A stretch of DNA of 43,240 nucleotides from M269 sp964625615 (GTDB lineage: Bacteria; Pseudomonadota; Gammaproteobacteria; Enterobacterales; Alteromonadaceae). Positions 6,935 through 14,761 of this stretch are shown here, one piece after another. Numbering within the stretch: position 1 is the stretch's first letter; each line of letters opens with the position of its first letter. The stretch spans positions 1-43,240 of the forward strand of contig CAZVDU010000015.1 of the NCBI GenBank assembly GCA_964625615.1, read 5' to 3'. The notes under the pieces were generated by a model. That model was given only the letters and a program-made list of their open reading frames with translations. It did no database searches and was not told where the DNA came from. The translations under genes were made by a program, and so were the position numbers.

Positions 6935-7708
6935 TTATCTTAAATACACTTCAGTGATTTCGGCTCTAAAGTGACCAACTTCCTGACTAACTGTTTCAAG
7001 TGCTTTTTCATATATTAATCCTATATCTCTTAGCTCACCTACGCGTTCTTGAGCATAGCTATGTCTAACTCCGTGTGCGCCAGTCGACCACCCTAAGGCT
7101 CTTTCACTTGCTTTTGTGAATGATGCCGACCACTTGTTACCACCGTTTATATCATATAGAGACTTATAATTAATACCTCGATCAACACCAGCTTTTGGCC
7201 TTTCTAGTCGCCTCTCTTCAAGCCTTTGAGCCAAATGCTGCGGAATAATGACCTCTCTAATTAACCCTCCTTTTCCTTTGACGGTATAACTTACACCTTC
7301 CCTTCCTTTAAACTTTGTATCAAGTGCAGGCCTGTCAGAAGGTTTACGTTCATCAATGCGTTGTAATGAAAGCAGCTCATGCGCTCTAAGGCCTGCTGCA
7401 TGCGCAATTTCCGTTGATAGGCTATTACGTATGGTTTGACTCTTTACAATCTCTCTCACTTGTTCAGGTGTGTAAGCTCTGCTGTTCAAAATTTGCTGAT
7501 GAGCAGATTTAATAACCGTAAGACTCTCTGACATTTGCAACTCACCTGTAACATGTCTCATCATCATTTGGATAGCTTGTCTTTCCATATCAAGCGTCTT
7601 TTGGCCAACATCTTTCCCTCTATTTTCCAAATAAGTGTGAGCTTGCTCTTTTGTTAAAGATCTCAGCCCCCCACTAATATTTTCTCTCTTCACATACCTA
7701 GCGACCAT
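6935..7708 (-). CDS. Second tyrosine recombinase of the element (N-terminus possibly interrupted)
   Basis: The 257-residue frame has a complete tyrosine recombinase active site: Arg108 (AGLRAHELL), a Lys near 144-146 (VKGKGG), His212 and Arg215 (HGVRHSY), His246 (VGHFR) and Tyr255 (TEVYLR) at the extreme C-terminus. Before it is a short core-binding part (EQAHTYLEN, VGQKTLDMERQA). This subfamily is common on plasmids and ICEs. The start at 7708 has no ribosome binding site. In the same frame upstream, an ATG at 7775-7777 begins MEKVKGKQLK, then a TAA (7745-7747), then VWKVGSYESRLK joins the recombinase. That looks like one original N-terminus broken by a nonsense codon. Confidence 0.75.
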   Translation of the reverse strand: MVARYVKRENISGGLRSLTKEQAHTYLENRGKDVGQKTLDMERQAIQMMMRHVTGELQMSESLTVIKSAHQQILNSRAYTPEQVREIVKSQTIRNSLSTEIAHAAGLRAHELLSLQRIDERKPSDRPALDTKFKGREGVSYTVKGKGGLIREVIIPQHLAQRLEERRLERPKAGVDRGINYKSLYDINGGNKWSASFTKASERALGWSTGAHGVRHSYAQERVGELRDIGLIYEKALETVSQEVGHFRAEITEVYLR

Positions 7709-7822
7709 TTTCAGACGGCTTTCGTAGCTTCCAACTTTCCAAACTTATTTTAATTGTTTACCTTTAACTTTTTCCATGACAGATGCTGTTGGTTTTTGGG
7801 AGATGAAAATCTATTTTTTAAT

Positions 7823-8065
7823 TTAGCTTTTGACTTTGACATAGCTATTTATGTACCTCGATACGGTTGAAACAGATACAGAAACACCTTGCTTTTCGAG
7901 CCAGATATTTATGTCTTTGAATGACGAACCTTTTCTAAACATCGCTATCATTTTCAAGCGGTGAGGATCTAGTTTGCTTGGTCTCGCATAACGCCTCTTT
8001 CTTCGTAATTTTCTTAATTGTTTTATAGCTTCAAGTTGAGCTGCTAAGTCTTGAACTTCTTTCAT
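7823..8065 (-). CDS. Small helix-turn-helix protein
   Basis: The 80-residue protein has a helical N-terminus, a strongly basic stretch (LRKLRRKRRYARPSK), then MIAMFRKGSSFKDINIWLEKQGVSVSVSTVSRYI, a good helix-turn-helix where the STVSRYI segment would be the recognition helix. An AGG lies about nine bases before the ATG. Similar proteins are frequent on plasmids and ICEs next to mobilisation or maintenance genes. It adjoins the inverted-repeat cluster at 8115-8636 and may bind it; that is inference. Confidence 0.65.
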   Translation of the reverse strand: MKEVQDLAAQLEAIKQLRKLRRKRRYARPSKLDPHRLKMIAMFRKGSSFKDINIWLEKQGVSVSVSTVSRYINSYVKVKS

Positions 8066-8388
8066 GATAAAAACCTATTCGCATTAATTTTCGACTGTTT
8101 TGTAAGAACAACAATCACTTGTAATTATAAGTGAAAGCGGCATACCGATACTGGTAAACCGTTCGCCCAATTTAAGCTAAAGCGCTGAGGTGTGGACCGT
8201 GCTCACCTTGAGTCATATAGAAGCTGACGGGACTTGTCTCTTATGTGATTAGAGCAATCACATGAATAGTAAATACGATGATTTATATCTCGTTAAATTT
8301 TTTAATACGCAAGCATAATATCATGAAATATATGAAACCAATTTTGCGTCAGAAAAAAAGTGTGATTGCGCTACAGGGCAGTGACAAC

Positions 8389-8475
8389 GCTATGTTTGGG
8401 GTTTTTATAAACCCTAACATAGCGGGGGCGCGGCCCCGGCCTCTAGCAAAAAAGGGCGCGAAATAGCGCTTTTTT
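8389..8475. repeat. Three consecutive hairpins, one GC-rich
   Basis: GCTATGTT plus GGGTTT (8389-8404) pairs with AAACCCTAACATAGC (8409-8423) around TTAT. It is followed at once by GGGGC/GCCCC (8425-8437) and then by AAAAAA-GCGC/GCGC-TTTTTT (8448-8475) with a small bulge. The last resembles a factor-independent terminator in either direction. Confidence 0.6.
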
Positions 8476-8535
8476 GCGTTGGCAATCAAGTGAAGCTTTA
8501 GCGAACGTAAGTAGATTGCCAATAAAGGGTAATGA

Positions 8536-8569
8536 GCATATCTGATTAACATAAGTTAATCAGATATGC
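8536..8569. repeat. Perfect 15-bp stem with 4-base loop
   Basis: GCATATCTGATTAAC (8536-8550) and its exact reverse complement (8555-8569) are separated by ATAA. No T-run follows, so a terminator is unlikely. It is the strongest element of the inverted-repeat cluster and would form a cruciform or single-strand hairpin readily. Confidence 0.75.
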
Positions 8570-8914
8570 GTAATGGGAAGTTAGAGGAGAGGGTTTGATT
8601 TACGCTGACTAGCGGAAGGTTTTCAAAAACTAGTCATCACTAACAAAAGAAGATAAACAACCTAAAAATTAAATATATATTTACATCAAACACTTAAGAT
8701 AAAAACAAAAGAAAGCCTTGTAAACTGAAAACAATACACTTAACGTAAAAAAAAGAGCTAAATGGACTAATTAGCGCAAAATATTAACGAAGACGCGGAC
8801 GAAGTCTATCGTACATCAAAAGACATTGCCTAGAATCCTTGAATTGGTTTTTAGAGCACAGAATTAAAAGCTGTTGAGCTTTTTATTATTGATTTAAACG
8901 ATAGAGGTAAAGTT

Positions 8915-9094
8915 ATGTCCACGTTTTTGACTCCAAAAGAAGTCGTATCTCTTACTGGGCGGAAGCAAAAGCGCCCACAAAAAAAGCAACTAGACTCTCT
9001 AAAGATTCCCTATTCCATCGATGCTGATGGCAGACCAGTGGTGTTCAAAAGCTCTGTTGAGGCTCACCAACAAGGTAATGTCGATGTTTCTTGA
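8915..9094 (+). CDS. DUF4224-like small protein, first of two
   Basis: A 59-residue frame starts at ATG 8915 with a GAGGT site upstream. FLTPKEVVSLTG, then KQLDSLKIPYSIDADGRPVV, matches the DUF4224 pattern (FL-x-EL-x-LTG, then a short strand with DGRPVV), a small family found next to phage and island integrases and thought to act as DNA-binding or excisionase-like helpers. It overlaps the next, related gene by 11 bases in another frame. Two adjacent versions suggest a duplication or two roles such as repressor and excisionase. Confidence 0.65.
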   Translation: MSTFLTPKEVVSLTGRKQKRPQKKQLDSLKIPYSIDADGRPVVFKSSVEAHQQGNVDVS

Positions 9095-9305
9095 ACCTAA
9101 GCAGCTTGAAGAACTAACTGGCCGTAAAATGCCATCTGCCCAAATCCGTCAGTTGGAGAATATGGGGATTACTTTTCTAGTAAACGGTTTAAATCGCCCT
9201 ATTGTTTCTGTCTCTGAAGTTGAAAATGTCTTGAGTCAGAAAGGTAATACAAAGACCTATACCCTTAACAGAGCTGCAATTAAGAGGCCTACATCCAATG
9301 CCTAA
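9084..9305 (+). CDS. DUF4224-like small protein, second copy
   Basis: I choose ATG 9084 (MFLEPKQLEELTG) because AAGG lies eight bases upstream and the family begins this way; an ATG at 9078 is an alternative, and the longer frame from 9021 lies inside the previous gene. The 73-residue product has the DUF4224 features: FLEPKQLEELTGRK, PSAQIRQLENMGI, then FLVNGLNRPIVS. It overlaps the integrase start by eight bases, so DUF4224 pair and integrase are one translationally coupled unit. A role in directionality of integration is likely but not shown. Confidence 0.75.
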   Translation: MFLEPKQLEELTGRKMPSAQIRQLENMGITFLVNGLNRPIVSVSEVENVLSQKGNTKTYTLNRAAIKRPTSNA

Positions 9306-10275
9306 ACAACGTAAATCAGATTTAGATCTACCATCAAGAGTCTATAAAAAACATAACGCATACTACTTTGTAGGCCCGGATAACAAATGGATACGGTTGG
9401 CGACATCAAAAGCAACTGCTATAGCCAAGTATCATCAAATGATTAATGCGCCGGTTCGACTTAACACTATGGCCGATGTAATAGACCGTTACATGAAAGA
9501 AATATCTCCAACAAAAGCAGCATCGACGCACAAGAAAGAGATACCAAGAGCAAGCAACCTAAGAGCAGGTTTTGGCCATATCCCGCCTGACCAGATAAAA
9601 ACAACAATGGTTTATGAGTACATCGACTTACGCAGTGAGACTGCTCCTAAAGGAGTAAACAAAGAGATAGCACTTCTCAGTCATATGTTTAAAAAGGCAA
9701 TTCGATGGGGCGTATTAGAATCAAACCCGGTACTTGGGGTCGAACGCAATAAAGAAACTCCCAGAAAACGATATATTACAGATGACGAATTCAAAAATTT
9801 CCTATCAATATGCCCGGAGTGGTTGCGTCTATATTGTGAACTAAAATACTTAACCGGCTTTAGGCAAACAGATATGTTAAAGCTTCGCTGGAATCAGGTT
9901 AGCCAAGATGGAATCAATTTAGAGATAAGCAAAACATCAAGAGAGCTGATGATGACTAACTCAGATGCCCTTAGTGACGTTTTAAACCGTATAAGAAGTG
10001 TCAAAAAGCCCGTATCAGGGCTTTACCTATTCCACACGAACAAAGGCCAACCATACACGCCAGATGGCTTCAGAACCATGTTCCATAGATATATGAGAAA
10101 AGCTATCGATAAAGGATTATTGTCTGAAACGTTTCAAGAGAGGGACATCAGAGCGAAAGCCGGCAGTGATTCGGAATCCGCTGAAGCAGCATCTGGACTT
10201 CTCGATCATGCAGATGGTAAAGTTACTCGACGTCACTATCGAAGAAAGGCCGAAGTAATAAAACCTTTAAGATAG
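9298..10275 (+). CDS. int: Tyrosine-type integrase of the tRNA-Phe element
   Basis: The 325-residue protein has an N-terminal arm-type DNA-binding part (about 1-55), a core-binding SAM-like domain (about 56-150) and a catalytic domain. Visible active-site residues are Arg189 (TGFRQTDMLKLRW), Lys212 (ISKTS), Arg285 in RDIRAKAGSD (the usual first His of the HxxR box is not His here, as in a known subgroup), His304 (LLDHAD) and Tyr314 (RRHYRRK). It ends about 100 bases from the 3' end of tRNA-Phe, pointing at it, and should catalyse insertion and excision there. An AGAGG site precedes the ATG within the overlapping upstream gene. Confidence 0.9.
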   Translation: MPKQRKSDLDLPSRVYKKHNAYYFVGPDNKWIRLATSKATAIAKYHQMINAPVRLNTMADVIDRYMKEISPTKAASTHKKEIPRASNLRAGFGHIPPDQIKTTMVYEYIDLRSETAPKGVNKEIALLSHMFKKAIRWGVLESNPVLGVERNKETPRKRYITDDEFKNFLSICPEWLRLYCELKYLTGFRQTDMLKLRWNQVSQDGINLEISKTSRELMMTNSDALSDVLNRIRSVKKPVSGLYLFHTNKGQPYTPDGFRTMFHRYMRKAIDKGLLSETFQERDIRAKAGSDSESAEAASGLLDHADGKVTRRHYRRKAEVIKPLR

Positions 10276-10339
10276 TATATTTGATACTTGTAGCAGAAAT
10301 GCTATTAACTTTAATTAGACAAGGTTTGTTTTATTAGAC

Positions 10340-10365
10340 AGTAGAGAAATTGACTAGTCTCTACT
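10340..10365. terminator. Hairpin between integrase and tRNA-Phe
   Basis: AGTAGAG (10340-10346) pairs with CTCTACT (10359-10365) over a 12-base loop. It lies between the convergent integrase and tRNA-Phe genes and could end transcripts from either. The U-tract is weak on both sides. Confidence 0.4.
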
Positions 10366-10376
10366 CTTAGGAAAAA

Positions 10377-10452
10377 TGGTGCCCAGAGGCGGGATCGAAC
10401 CACCGACACGCGGATTTTCAATCCGCTGCTCTACCAACTGAGCTATCTGGGC
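10377..10452 (-). tRNA. pheT-like tRNA-Phe: tRNA-Phe (GAA), target site of the element
   Basis: The reverse strand reads as a 76-base tRNA: acceptor GCCCAGA pairing with TCTGGGC, D-arm with AGTTGGTAGAGC, anticodon loop with GAA, T-loop GGTTCGATCCC, and an encoded CCA. The gene is intact. The mobile element abuts its 3' end, so the last bases of the tRNA are the probable attachment core. It is followed on the chromosomal side by yggX and mutY. Confidence 0.95.
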
Positions 10453-10596
10453 TTAAAGTCGATGCTAAAAGTGCATCACTTCGCTGTGGGTGCGTATTAA
10501 ACGGATTCTGGCCGTCCAAGTCAACCAATTTTTAAGGTAATTTACACTATTTCAGTGCAAGTGCGTAAAAAGCACACAAAAGAGTAGCATGAAGCG

Positions 10597-10869
10597 TTAA
10601 TTACTTGGTGGAATATAGCCATCAACAGTGACGTCTTTACCCTCAAACAAGAAGCTCTGCATCTTTTCTTCCAATAGACGCCTCGCTTCAGGATCCATCA
10701 TATTGAGCTTATGTTCGTTGATCAACATAGTTTGTTTCTTTTGCCATTCGGCCCAAACTTCTTTGGATATGTTGTCAAAGATCTTTTTACCTAATTCTCC
10801 TGGGTACAGTTGAAAATCTAATCCTTCGGCTTCTTTTTGCAACACTTGACAAAAAACGGTACGGCTCAT
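10597..10869 (-). CDS. yggX: Probable Fe(2+)-trafficking protein YggX
   Basis: The 90-residue product matches YggX over its whole length: MSRTVFC, LDFQLYPGELGKKIFDNISKEVW, WQKKQTMLINEHKLNMMDPEAR and the C-terminal GYIPP. YggX is a small cytoplasmic protein that protects iron-sulphur clusters from oxidation and may carry iron; Cys7 is the conserved cysteine. It lies 73 bases downstream of mutY on the same strand, the usual enterobacterial and marine gamma-proteobacterial order; MutY itself needs a 4Fe-4S cluster. Confidence 0.95.
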   Translation of the reverse strand: MSRTVFCQVLQKEAEGLDFQLYPGELGKKIFDNISKEVWAEWQKKQTMLINEHKLNMMDPEARRLLEEKMQSFLFEGKDVTVDGYIPPSN

Positions 10870-10942
10870 GGAGCACTCTTTATGAATTCAATTAAAAACC
10901 TTAGACTATTTTAGCGGACTAAAGCTTTGCATCCCAACAAAA

Positions 10943-11989
10943 TTATGAGCTAGCAGCTTTTATTTGTTCGATAAGCTTTTTGGTGGGTGCTGCTAAGCCT
11001 AAATTGGTGGGATGCAATATATCAAACCAATGATCGGATACCTCTTGTACTTTGCCAATAGGTGGCTTGCTCATGTGTAAAACGACAGGCGTAATATCTA
11101 AATGGAAATGACTAAAGGTGTGCCTAAAACCTTCAAGTACTTCTTCCCTATAATCGCTAACACCTAAGCTTTGTGCTTTTTCATCAATACTGTTGATGGC
11201 TTCAACTTCGTAGAAGCCATATAAACCGCCCCATAGTCCCAAAGATGGGCGTCGATATAGCAGTAATTTGTTATCCCAATTAGGGATCAACATAACAGTC
11301 GATTTAACCGGTAGCTGTTTCTTAGGTTTCTTACCTGGGAAAAGTGCTTGTGTGCACTCTTTGTTAGCAACACAGGTTTTCTCTACAGGGCACAATTGAC
11401 ACTTGGGCTTTGTTCTAGTGCAAACAGTTGCACCAATATCCATCATTGCCTGATTATATTTAGTCGTATCCTGTTCAGGTGTTAGCTTTTCACTCAACGC
11501 CCAAAGTGTTTGTAATACTTTGGATTGCCCAGGCCACCCTTCTATTGCAAAGTGGCGAGCAATAACGCGTTTTACATTACCATCGAGTATTGGCTCAGCT
11601 TGCCCACCAGCTAGCGACAGTATAGCCCCAGCCGTTGAACGACCAATACCTGGTAATGTTTGCATATCGTCGATATTGTCTGGAAAGTCTCCGTCGAAAT
11701 CTTCATGAACCTGCTTAGCTGCCTTATGTAGGTTGCGAGCACGAGCATAGTACCCAAGGCCAGTCCAATGATGTAAGACATCGTCTTCAGAGGCGTCAGC
11801 TAAATGAACAACTGTCGGGAAGCTTTCCATAAACCTTTGATAATATGGGATAACAGTAGTTACCTGCGTCTGTTGTAACATGATTTCAGACACCCAAACT
11901 CGGTAGGGTGTTTTATCGTGTTGCCACGGCAGATTCTTACGACCATATTGATCGTACCAGCGGATGACTTGATGAGAGAATGAGGACAT
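10943..11989 (-). CDS. mutY: A/G-specific adenine DNA glycosylase MutY
   Basis: The 348-residue enzyme removes adenine mispaired with 8-oxoguanine. Seen in order: WVSEIMLQQTQV with catalytic Glu35, the helix-hairpin-helix TLPGIGRSTAGAIL, catalytic Asp136 in PILDGNVKRV, the 4Fe-4S motif Cys190, Cys197, Cys200, Cys206, and a C-terminal Nudix-like 8-oxoG recognition domain (about 225-345, with LWGGLYGFYEVE and FSHFHLDI). Length agrees with E. coli MutY (350). It is divergent from the hydrolase gene at 12081, with 91 bases between for both promoters. Confidence 0.97.
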   Translation of the reverse strand: MSSFSHQVIRWYDQYGRKNLPWQHDKTPYRVWVSEIMLQQTQVTTVIPYYQRFMESFPTVVHLADASEDDVLHHWTGLGYYARARNLHKAAKQVHEDFDGDFPDNIDDMQTLPGIGRSTAGAILSLAGGQAEPILDGNVKRVIARHFAIEGWPGQSKVLQTLWALSEKLTPEQDTTKYNQAMMDIGATVCTRTKPKCQLCPVEKTCVANKECTQALFPGKKPKKQLPVKSTVMLIPNWDNKLLLYRRPSLGLWGGLYGFYEVEAINSIDEKAQSLGVSDYREEVLEGFRHTFSHFHLDITPVVLHMSKPPIGKVQEVSDHWFDILHPTNLGLAAPTKKLIEQIKAASS

Positions 11990-12080
11990 AGCTAATGACT
12001 GGTTCTAATTATTGCATTGTTTTTATTGAGTAAAGCATCATACTTGAACATTATCTCGCTATAAACCAACTCTGAAAAAC

Positions 12081-12794
12081 ATGTCAAAGCCCGTAATATT
12101 CTTTCCCGGTACCTTATGCGATGAACGACTTTGGATGCCCTGTTGGCGAAAGCTAAATATCCGGGAGAGACGTTATGTTCCACTTCAATGGGCTAATACA
12201 CTAGAAGAGATGTTATCGATCACAGAGCACACGCTTTCAGGTACAAAAGCACACTTGATTGGCTTTTCTATGGGCGGGTACATCGCTAGTCTGGCCGCAC
12301 TCAAATGGCCAAAATTAGCAGCCTCTCTCACAATAATAAGCTTCACCAGTGAAGGGCTCACCGAGTCAGAAATCAAACAACGAAAAGCAATTATTGCATC
12401 AGTTAACAAAAAACGTTACGCCCCAATGGGTGACAAACGGCTGTCTATGTACTTATCCAAGCCTTCCAATTCAGAGGATAAGCAACTTGTTCGGCAAATG
12501 GCCGCTGAAACAATGCAGGCTATGGAATCAGATCTAGGGCCATCGGTTTTGAAGTATCATATTGAATCGACTACACCGCGCCCTTCAATAACAGAAAAGC
12601 TGGCTCAACTTAGGTGCCCAATAAAAGTTATTTCAGGTGCTGATGATCCATTCGTTACTTCACATTCATTAGGTGTCATGCAAAAAAGCATGACAAATAC
12701 CACCTTTCATCAGTTTCCAGACAGCGGTCATATGCTGCCATTGGAAAATACTGATATGTTGGCCCAGTTACTCACTGCATCAATAACAACCTAG
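12081..12794 (+). CDS. Alpha/beta hydrolase
   Basis: The 237-residue protein has the alpha/beta hydrolase triad: Ser63 in the nucleophile elbow GFSMGG, an Asp at 188-189 in SGADDPF, and His217 in DSGHMLP. The oxyanion-region motif FFPGTLCDERLW near the start is typical of small carboxylesterase-like enzymes of this fold. Substrate cannot be told from the sequence. It is the first plus-strand gene after mutY and is 110 bases upstream of trmB, so it probably has its own promoter. Confidence 0.85.
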   Translation: MSKPVIFFPGTLCDERLWMPCWRKLNIRERRYVPLQWANTLEEMLSITEHTLSGTKAHLIGFSMGGYIASLAALKWPKLAASLTIISFTSEGLTESEIKQRKAIIASVNKKRYAPMGDKRLSMYLSKPSNSEDKQLVRQMAAETMQAMESDLGPSVLKYHIESTTPRPSITEKLAQLRCPIKVISGADDPFVTSHSLGVMQKSMTNTTFHQFPDSGHMLPLENTDMLAQLLTASITT

Positions 12795-12904
12795 CTAACC
12801 GCATAAAACTTGTAATATCAAATAGTGGCTGGATAATACGCAGCTATTTTGCCAATCTATCAAATGACGGCATGCAGTATCGAATTTTAAGGTAGCAAAT
12901 TCCC

Positions 12905-13624
12905 ATGAGCCAATTTAAAAATCAACAAGAAGCAGAAGCAGCTGGCGTCTACATTCGCAAAGTTCAAAGCTTTGTCAAACGTGAAGGCCGCTTAACAAAC
13001 GCTCAGGCAAGAGCCATAGAGCAAAATTGGCCAAGCATGGGATTAGAACATCATAAAGAAGTCATCGACTTTAAACAGACCTTCGACCGGGAAGCACCTG
13101 TTATTCTAGAGATTGGTTTTGGTATGGGACAGTCACTACTCGATATGGCAGAAGCAGAGTCTCATTCTAACTTTATCGGTATTGAAGTACACAAACCTGG
13201 TGTCGGCGCTTGTTTAGGAGAAGCGAGAGAAAGAAATATAACAAACTTACGTGTATACGAGCACGACGCTGTAGAAATACTCAATGACTGCATTGCAGAC
13301 AATAGTTTAAGCCGCGTTCAGTTATACTTCCCAGATCCATGGCACAAAAAACGCCATCATAAACGCCGACTCGTGCAGCCCGAATTTGTGCAACACCTAC
13401 GTCAAAAACTCGAAATTGGCGGAGTGTTTCATATGGCAACCGACTGGGAACATTATGCAGAACACATGCTTGAAGTGATGTCCTCTGCAGATGGATTTAC
13501 CAATCAATCCGATGATGATACTTATGTCCCTCGTCCGGAATATAGACCTATCACCAAGTTCGAAAAACGTGGAGAAAGGCTGGGCCATGGCGTTTGGGAT
13601 TTGCTTTTCGAGCGAGTCGTCTAA
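12905..13624 (+). CDS. trmB: tRNA (guanine-N7)-methyltransferase TrmB
   Basis: The 239-residue protein methylates N7 of G46 in tRNA with S-adenosylmethionine. The SAM site EIGFGMGQSLLDMA, the acidic EVHKPGVGACL segment and the family signature YFPDPWHKKRHHKRRL are all present, as is the C-terminal segment RPITKFEKRGERLGHGVWDL. Length is close to the E. coli protein (239). Its TAA overlaps the ATG of rsmC by one base (TAATG), giving a coupled two-gene RNA methylation unit. Confidence 0.97.
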   Translation: MSQFKNQQEAEAAGVYIRKVQSFVKREGRLTNAQARAIEQNWPSMGLEHHKEVIDFKQTFDREAPVILEIGFGMGQSLLDMAEAESHSNFIGIEVHKPGVGACLGEARERNITNLRVYEHDAVEILNDCIADNSLSRVQLYFPDPWHKKRHHKRRLVQPEFVQHLRQKLEIGGVFHMATDWEHYAEHMLEVMSSADGFTNQSDDDTYVPRPEYRPITKFEKRGERLGHGVWDLLFERVV

Positions 13625-14646
13625 TGTTAAGCCCACAGAGTCAACTTTTATTAAGAAACGCAGAGCTGTTTGAAAGTGGCAATTGGCTTATTGTTAACCC
13701 TGATGATTGTGGACTATTTAAAGCCCTTGATAACGTCAATATAAAAGGCTTTTTCCAATACTTTGACCAGTTCCAGCGGGCCAGTGGAGAAGTGTCGAAC
13801 CAATATCAATTTGGCGCCTTTTACAAAGGCGAAAATGAACTCAACGGCGTTGTTATCTATATGCCTAAGTCGAAAGAACAGTTGCAGATGTTATTGGCTA
13901 ATATAACGCCGCACCTAGAACAACAAGGCACAATATTGTTAGTTGGTGAGAACAAAAGTGGCATTAAAAGTTGCCCTAAGCTCCTCAAAACCTATTCAAG
14001 TAATAGTATAAAAATTGATTCAGCTCGCCACTGCTCCCTTTTTGCAGCCTCTTTCGAATTTCCCGTAAAGCCATTTACAGAAAAAGATTGGGTTAAGCTC
14101 ATCAATATTGAAATCAATAATCAACATCTGCAACTTTGCTCATTGCCCGGCGTTTTTAATCACAAACAATTAGACCCCGCAACAGAATTACTCCTCAATG
14201 AAATCAATCAGGTACCCGATGGCCGTGTACTGGATTTCGGATGCGGGACAGGCGTCATAGGCACGTTTCTGGCAAAGGTGAATCCAAAATCAAAAGTGAC
14301 AATGACAGACGTTAGCGCTATTGCGCTTTACTGCGCGGAACAAACGGCTCGGTTAAATCAAATCGATGCAACAGTAATCGCTTCTCACGGCGTGTCACAC
14401 CTTCAAGGAAAATATGCTGGGATTTATACTAACCCTCCTTTCCACACAGGTATAAAAACGGACTATTCTGTCACCGAGAATTTTCTACATCAACTACCTA
14501 ACTATATGATGTCAGGTGCTGAACTCAAGCTTGTGGCTAACAGCTTTTTGCCATACCAACCCGTTATCGAAAAATATATCAATAAAGCGCATATTCTTGC
14601 TGCGACATCAAAATTTAAAGTCTATGAAGCTCGATTAAGACCTTAG
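13624..14646 (+). CDS. rsmC: 16S rRNA (guanine1207-N2)-methyltransferase RsmC
   Basis: I start at ATG 13624 (MLSPQSQLLLRNAELF), which matches the family N-terminus; a start 30 bases earlier would lie inside trmB. The 340-residue protein has a degenerate N-terminal methyltransferase-like domain and an active C-terminal domain with SAM motif VLDFGCGTGVIG (about 195-206) and the N2-guanine signature NPPFHTG. It modifies G1207 of the small ribosomal subunit. Translation is probably coupled to trmB. Confidence 0.93.
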   Translation: MLSPQSQLLLRNAELFESGNWLIVNPDDCGLFKALDNVNIKGFFQYFDQFQRASGEVSNQYQFGAFYKGENELNGVVIYMPKSKEQLQMLLANITPHLEQQGTILLVGENKSGIKSCPKLLKTYSSNSIKIDSARHCSLFAASFEFPVKPFTEKDWVKLINIEINNQHLQLCSLPGVFNHKQLDPATELLLNEINQVPDGRVLDFGCGTGVIGTFLAKVNPKSKVTMTDVSAIALYCAEQTARLNQIDATVIASHGVSHLQGKYAGIYTNPPFHTGIKTDYSVTENFLHQLPNYMMSGAELKLVANSFLPYQPVIEKYINKAHILAATSKFKVYEARLRP

Positions 14647-14761
14647 TTTTATTAACAATTAGTCTTCTCGCTGCTCGGATTGGTATTGCTAATGTCCAGT
14701 GATATGATGAGACTATACGCGATGGATAGATCAGAAAAATACAAATGTTGATAGTTAATTC

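Larger units (their letters stand above)
8066..8914. other. About 850-base gene-free region packed with inverted repeats
   Basis: No supported gene lies here. Between 8115 and 8636 there are eight inverted repeats: 8115-8134; ATGTGATT/AATCACAT at 8243-8263; a long imperfect stem at 8389-8423; a GC-rich stem at 8425-8437; 8448-8475; TTGGCAATC/GATTGCCAA at 8479-8522; a perfect 15-bp stem at 8536-8569; TGACTAG/CTAGTCA at 8606-8636. The part from 8640 to 8900 is AT-rich. Such a layout is typical of transfer or replication origins or of a structured RNA. No known nic sequence is visible. Confidence 0.6.
1..10376. mobile_element. Right part of an integrative element (ICE-like) inserted at tRNA-Phe
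   Basis: The stretch holds a TraG N-terminal-type conjugation protein, two tyrosine recombinases, DUF4224-type genes, small DNA-binding proteins and cargo of unknown function, and it stops exactly at the 3' end of a tRNA-Phe gene. A plus-strand integrase ends about 100 bases from the tRNA, the usual layout for tRNA-targeting elements. The left end and left attachment site are not in the window; I found no second copy of the tRNA 3' end on the left. Relaxase, coupling protein and most mating-pair genes are not seen, so the element may be partial or may continue to the left. Right boundary is inferred from the tRNA, not from a visible repeat. Confidence 0.75.

Noticed and set aside
8278..8466. 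Plus-strand 62-codon frame in the hairpin region, and its minus-strand shadow at 8349-8552
   Set aside because: Both run through perfect inverted repeats, have no ribosome binding site and have unlikely composition; the stems explain the sequence better.
1..10376. A second copy of the tRNA-Phe 3' end marking the left attachment site
   Set aside because: Looked for the terminal GGTGCCCAGAGG-type sequence across the region and found none, so the left end is placed outside the window.
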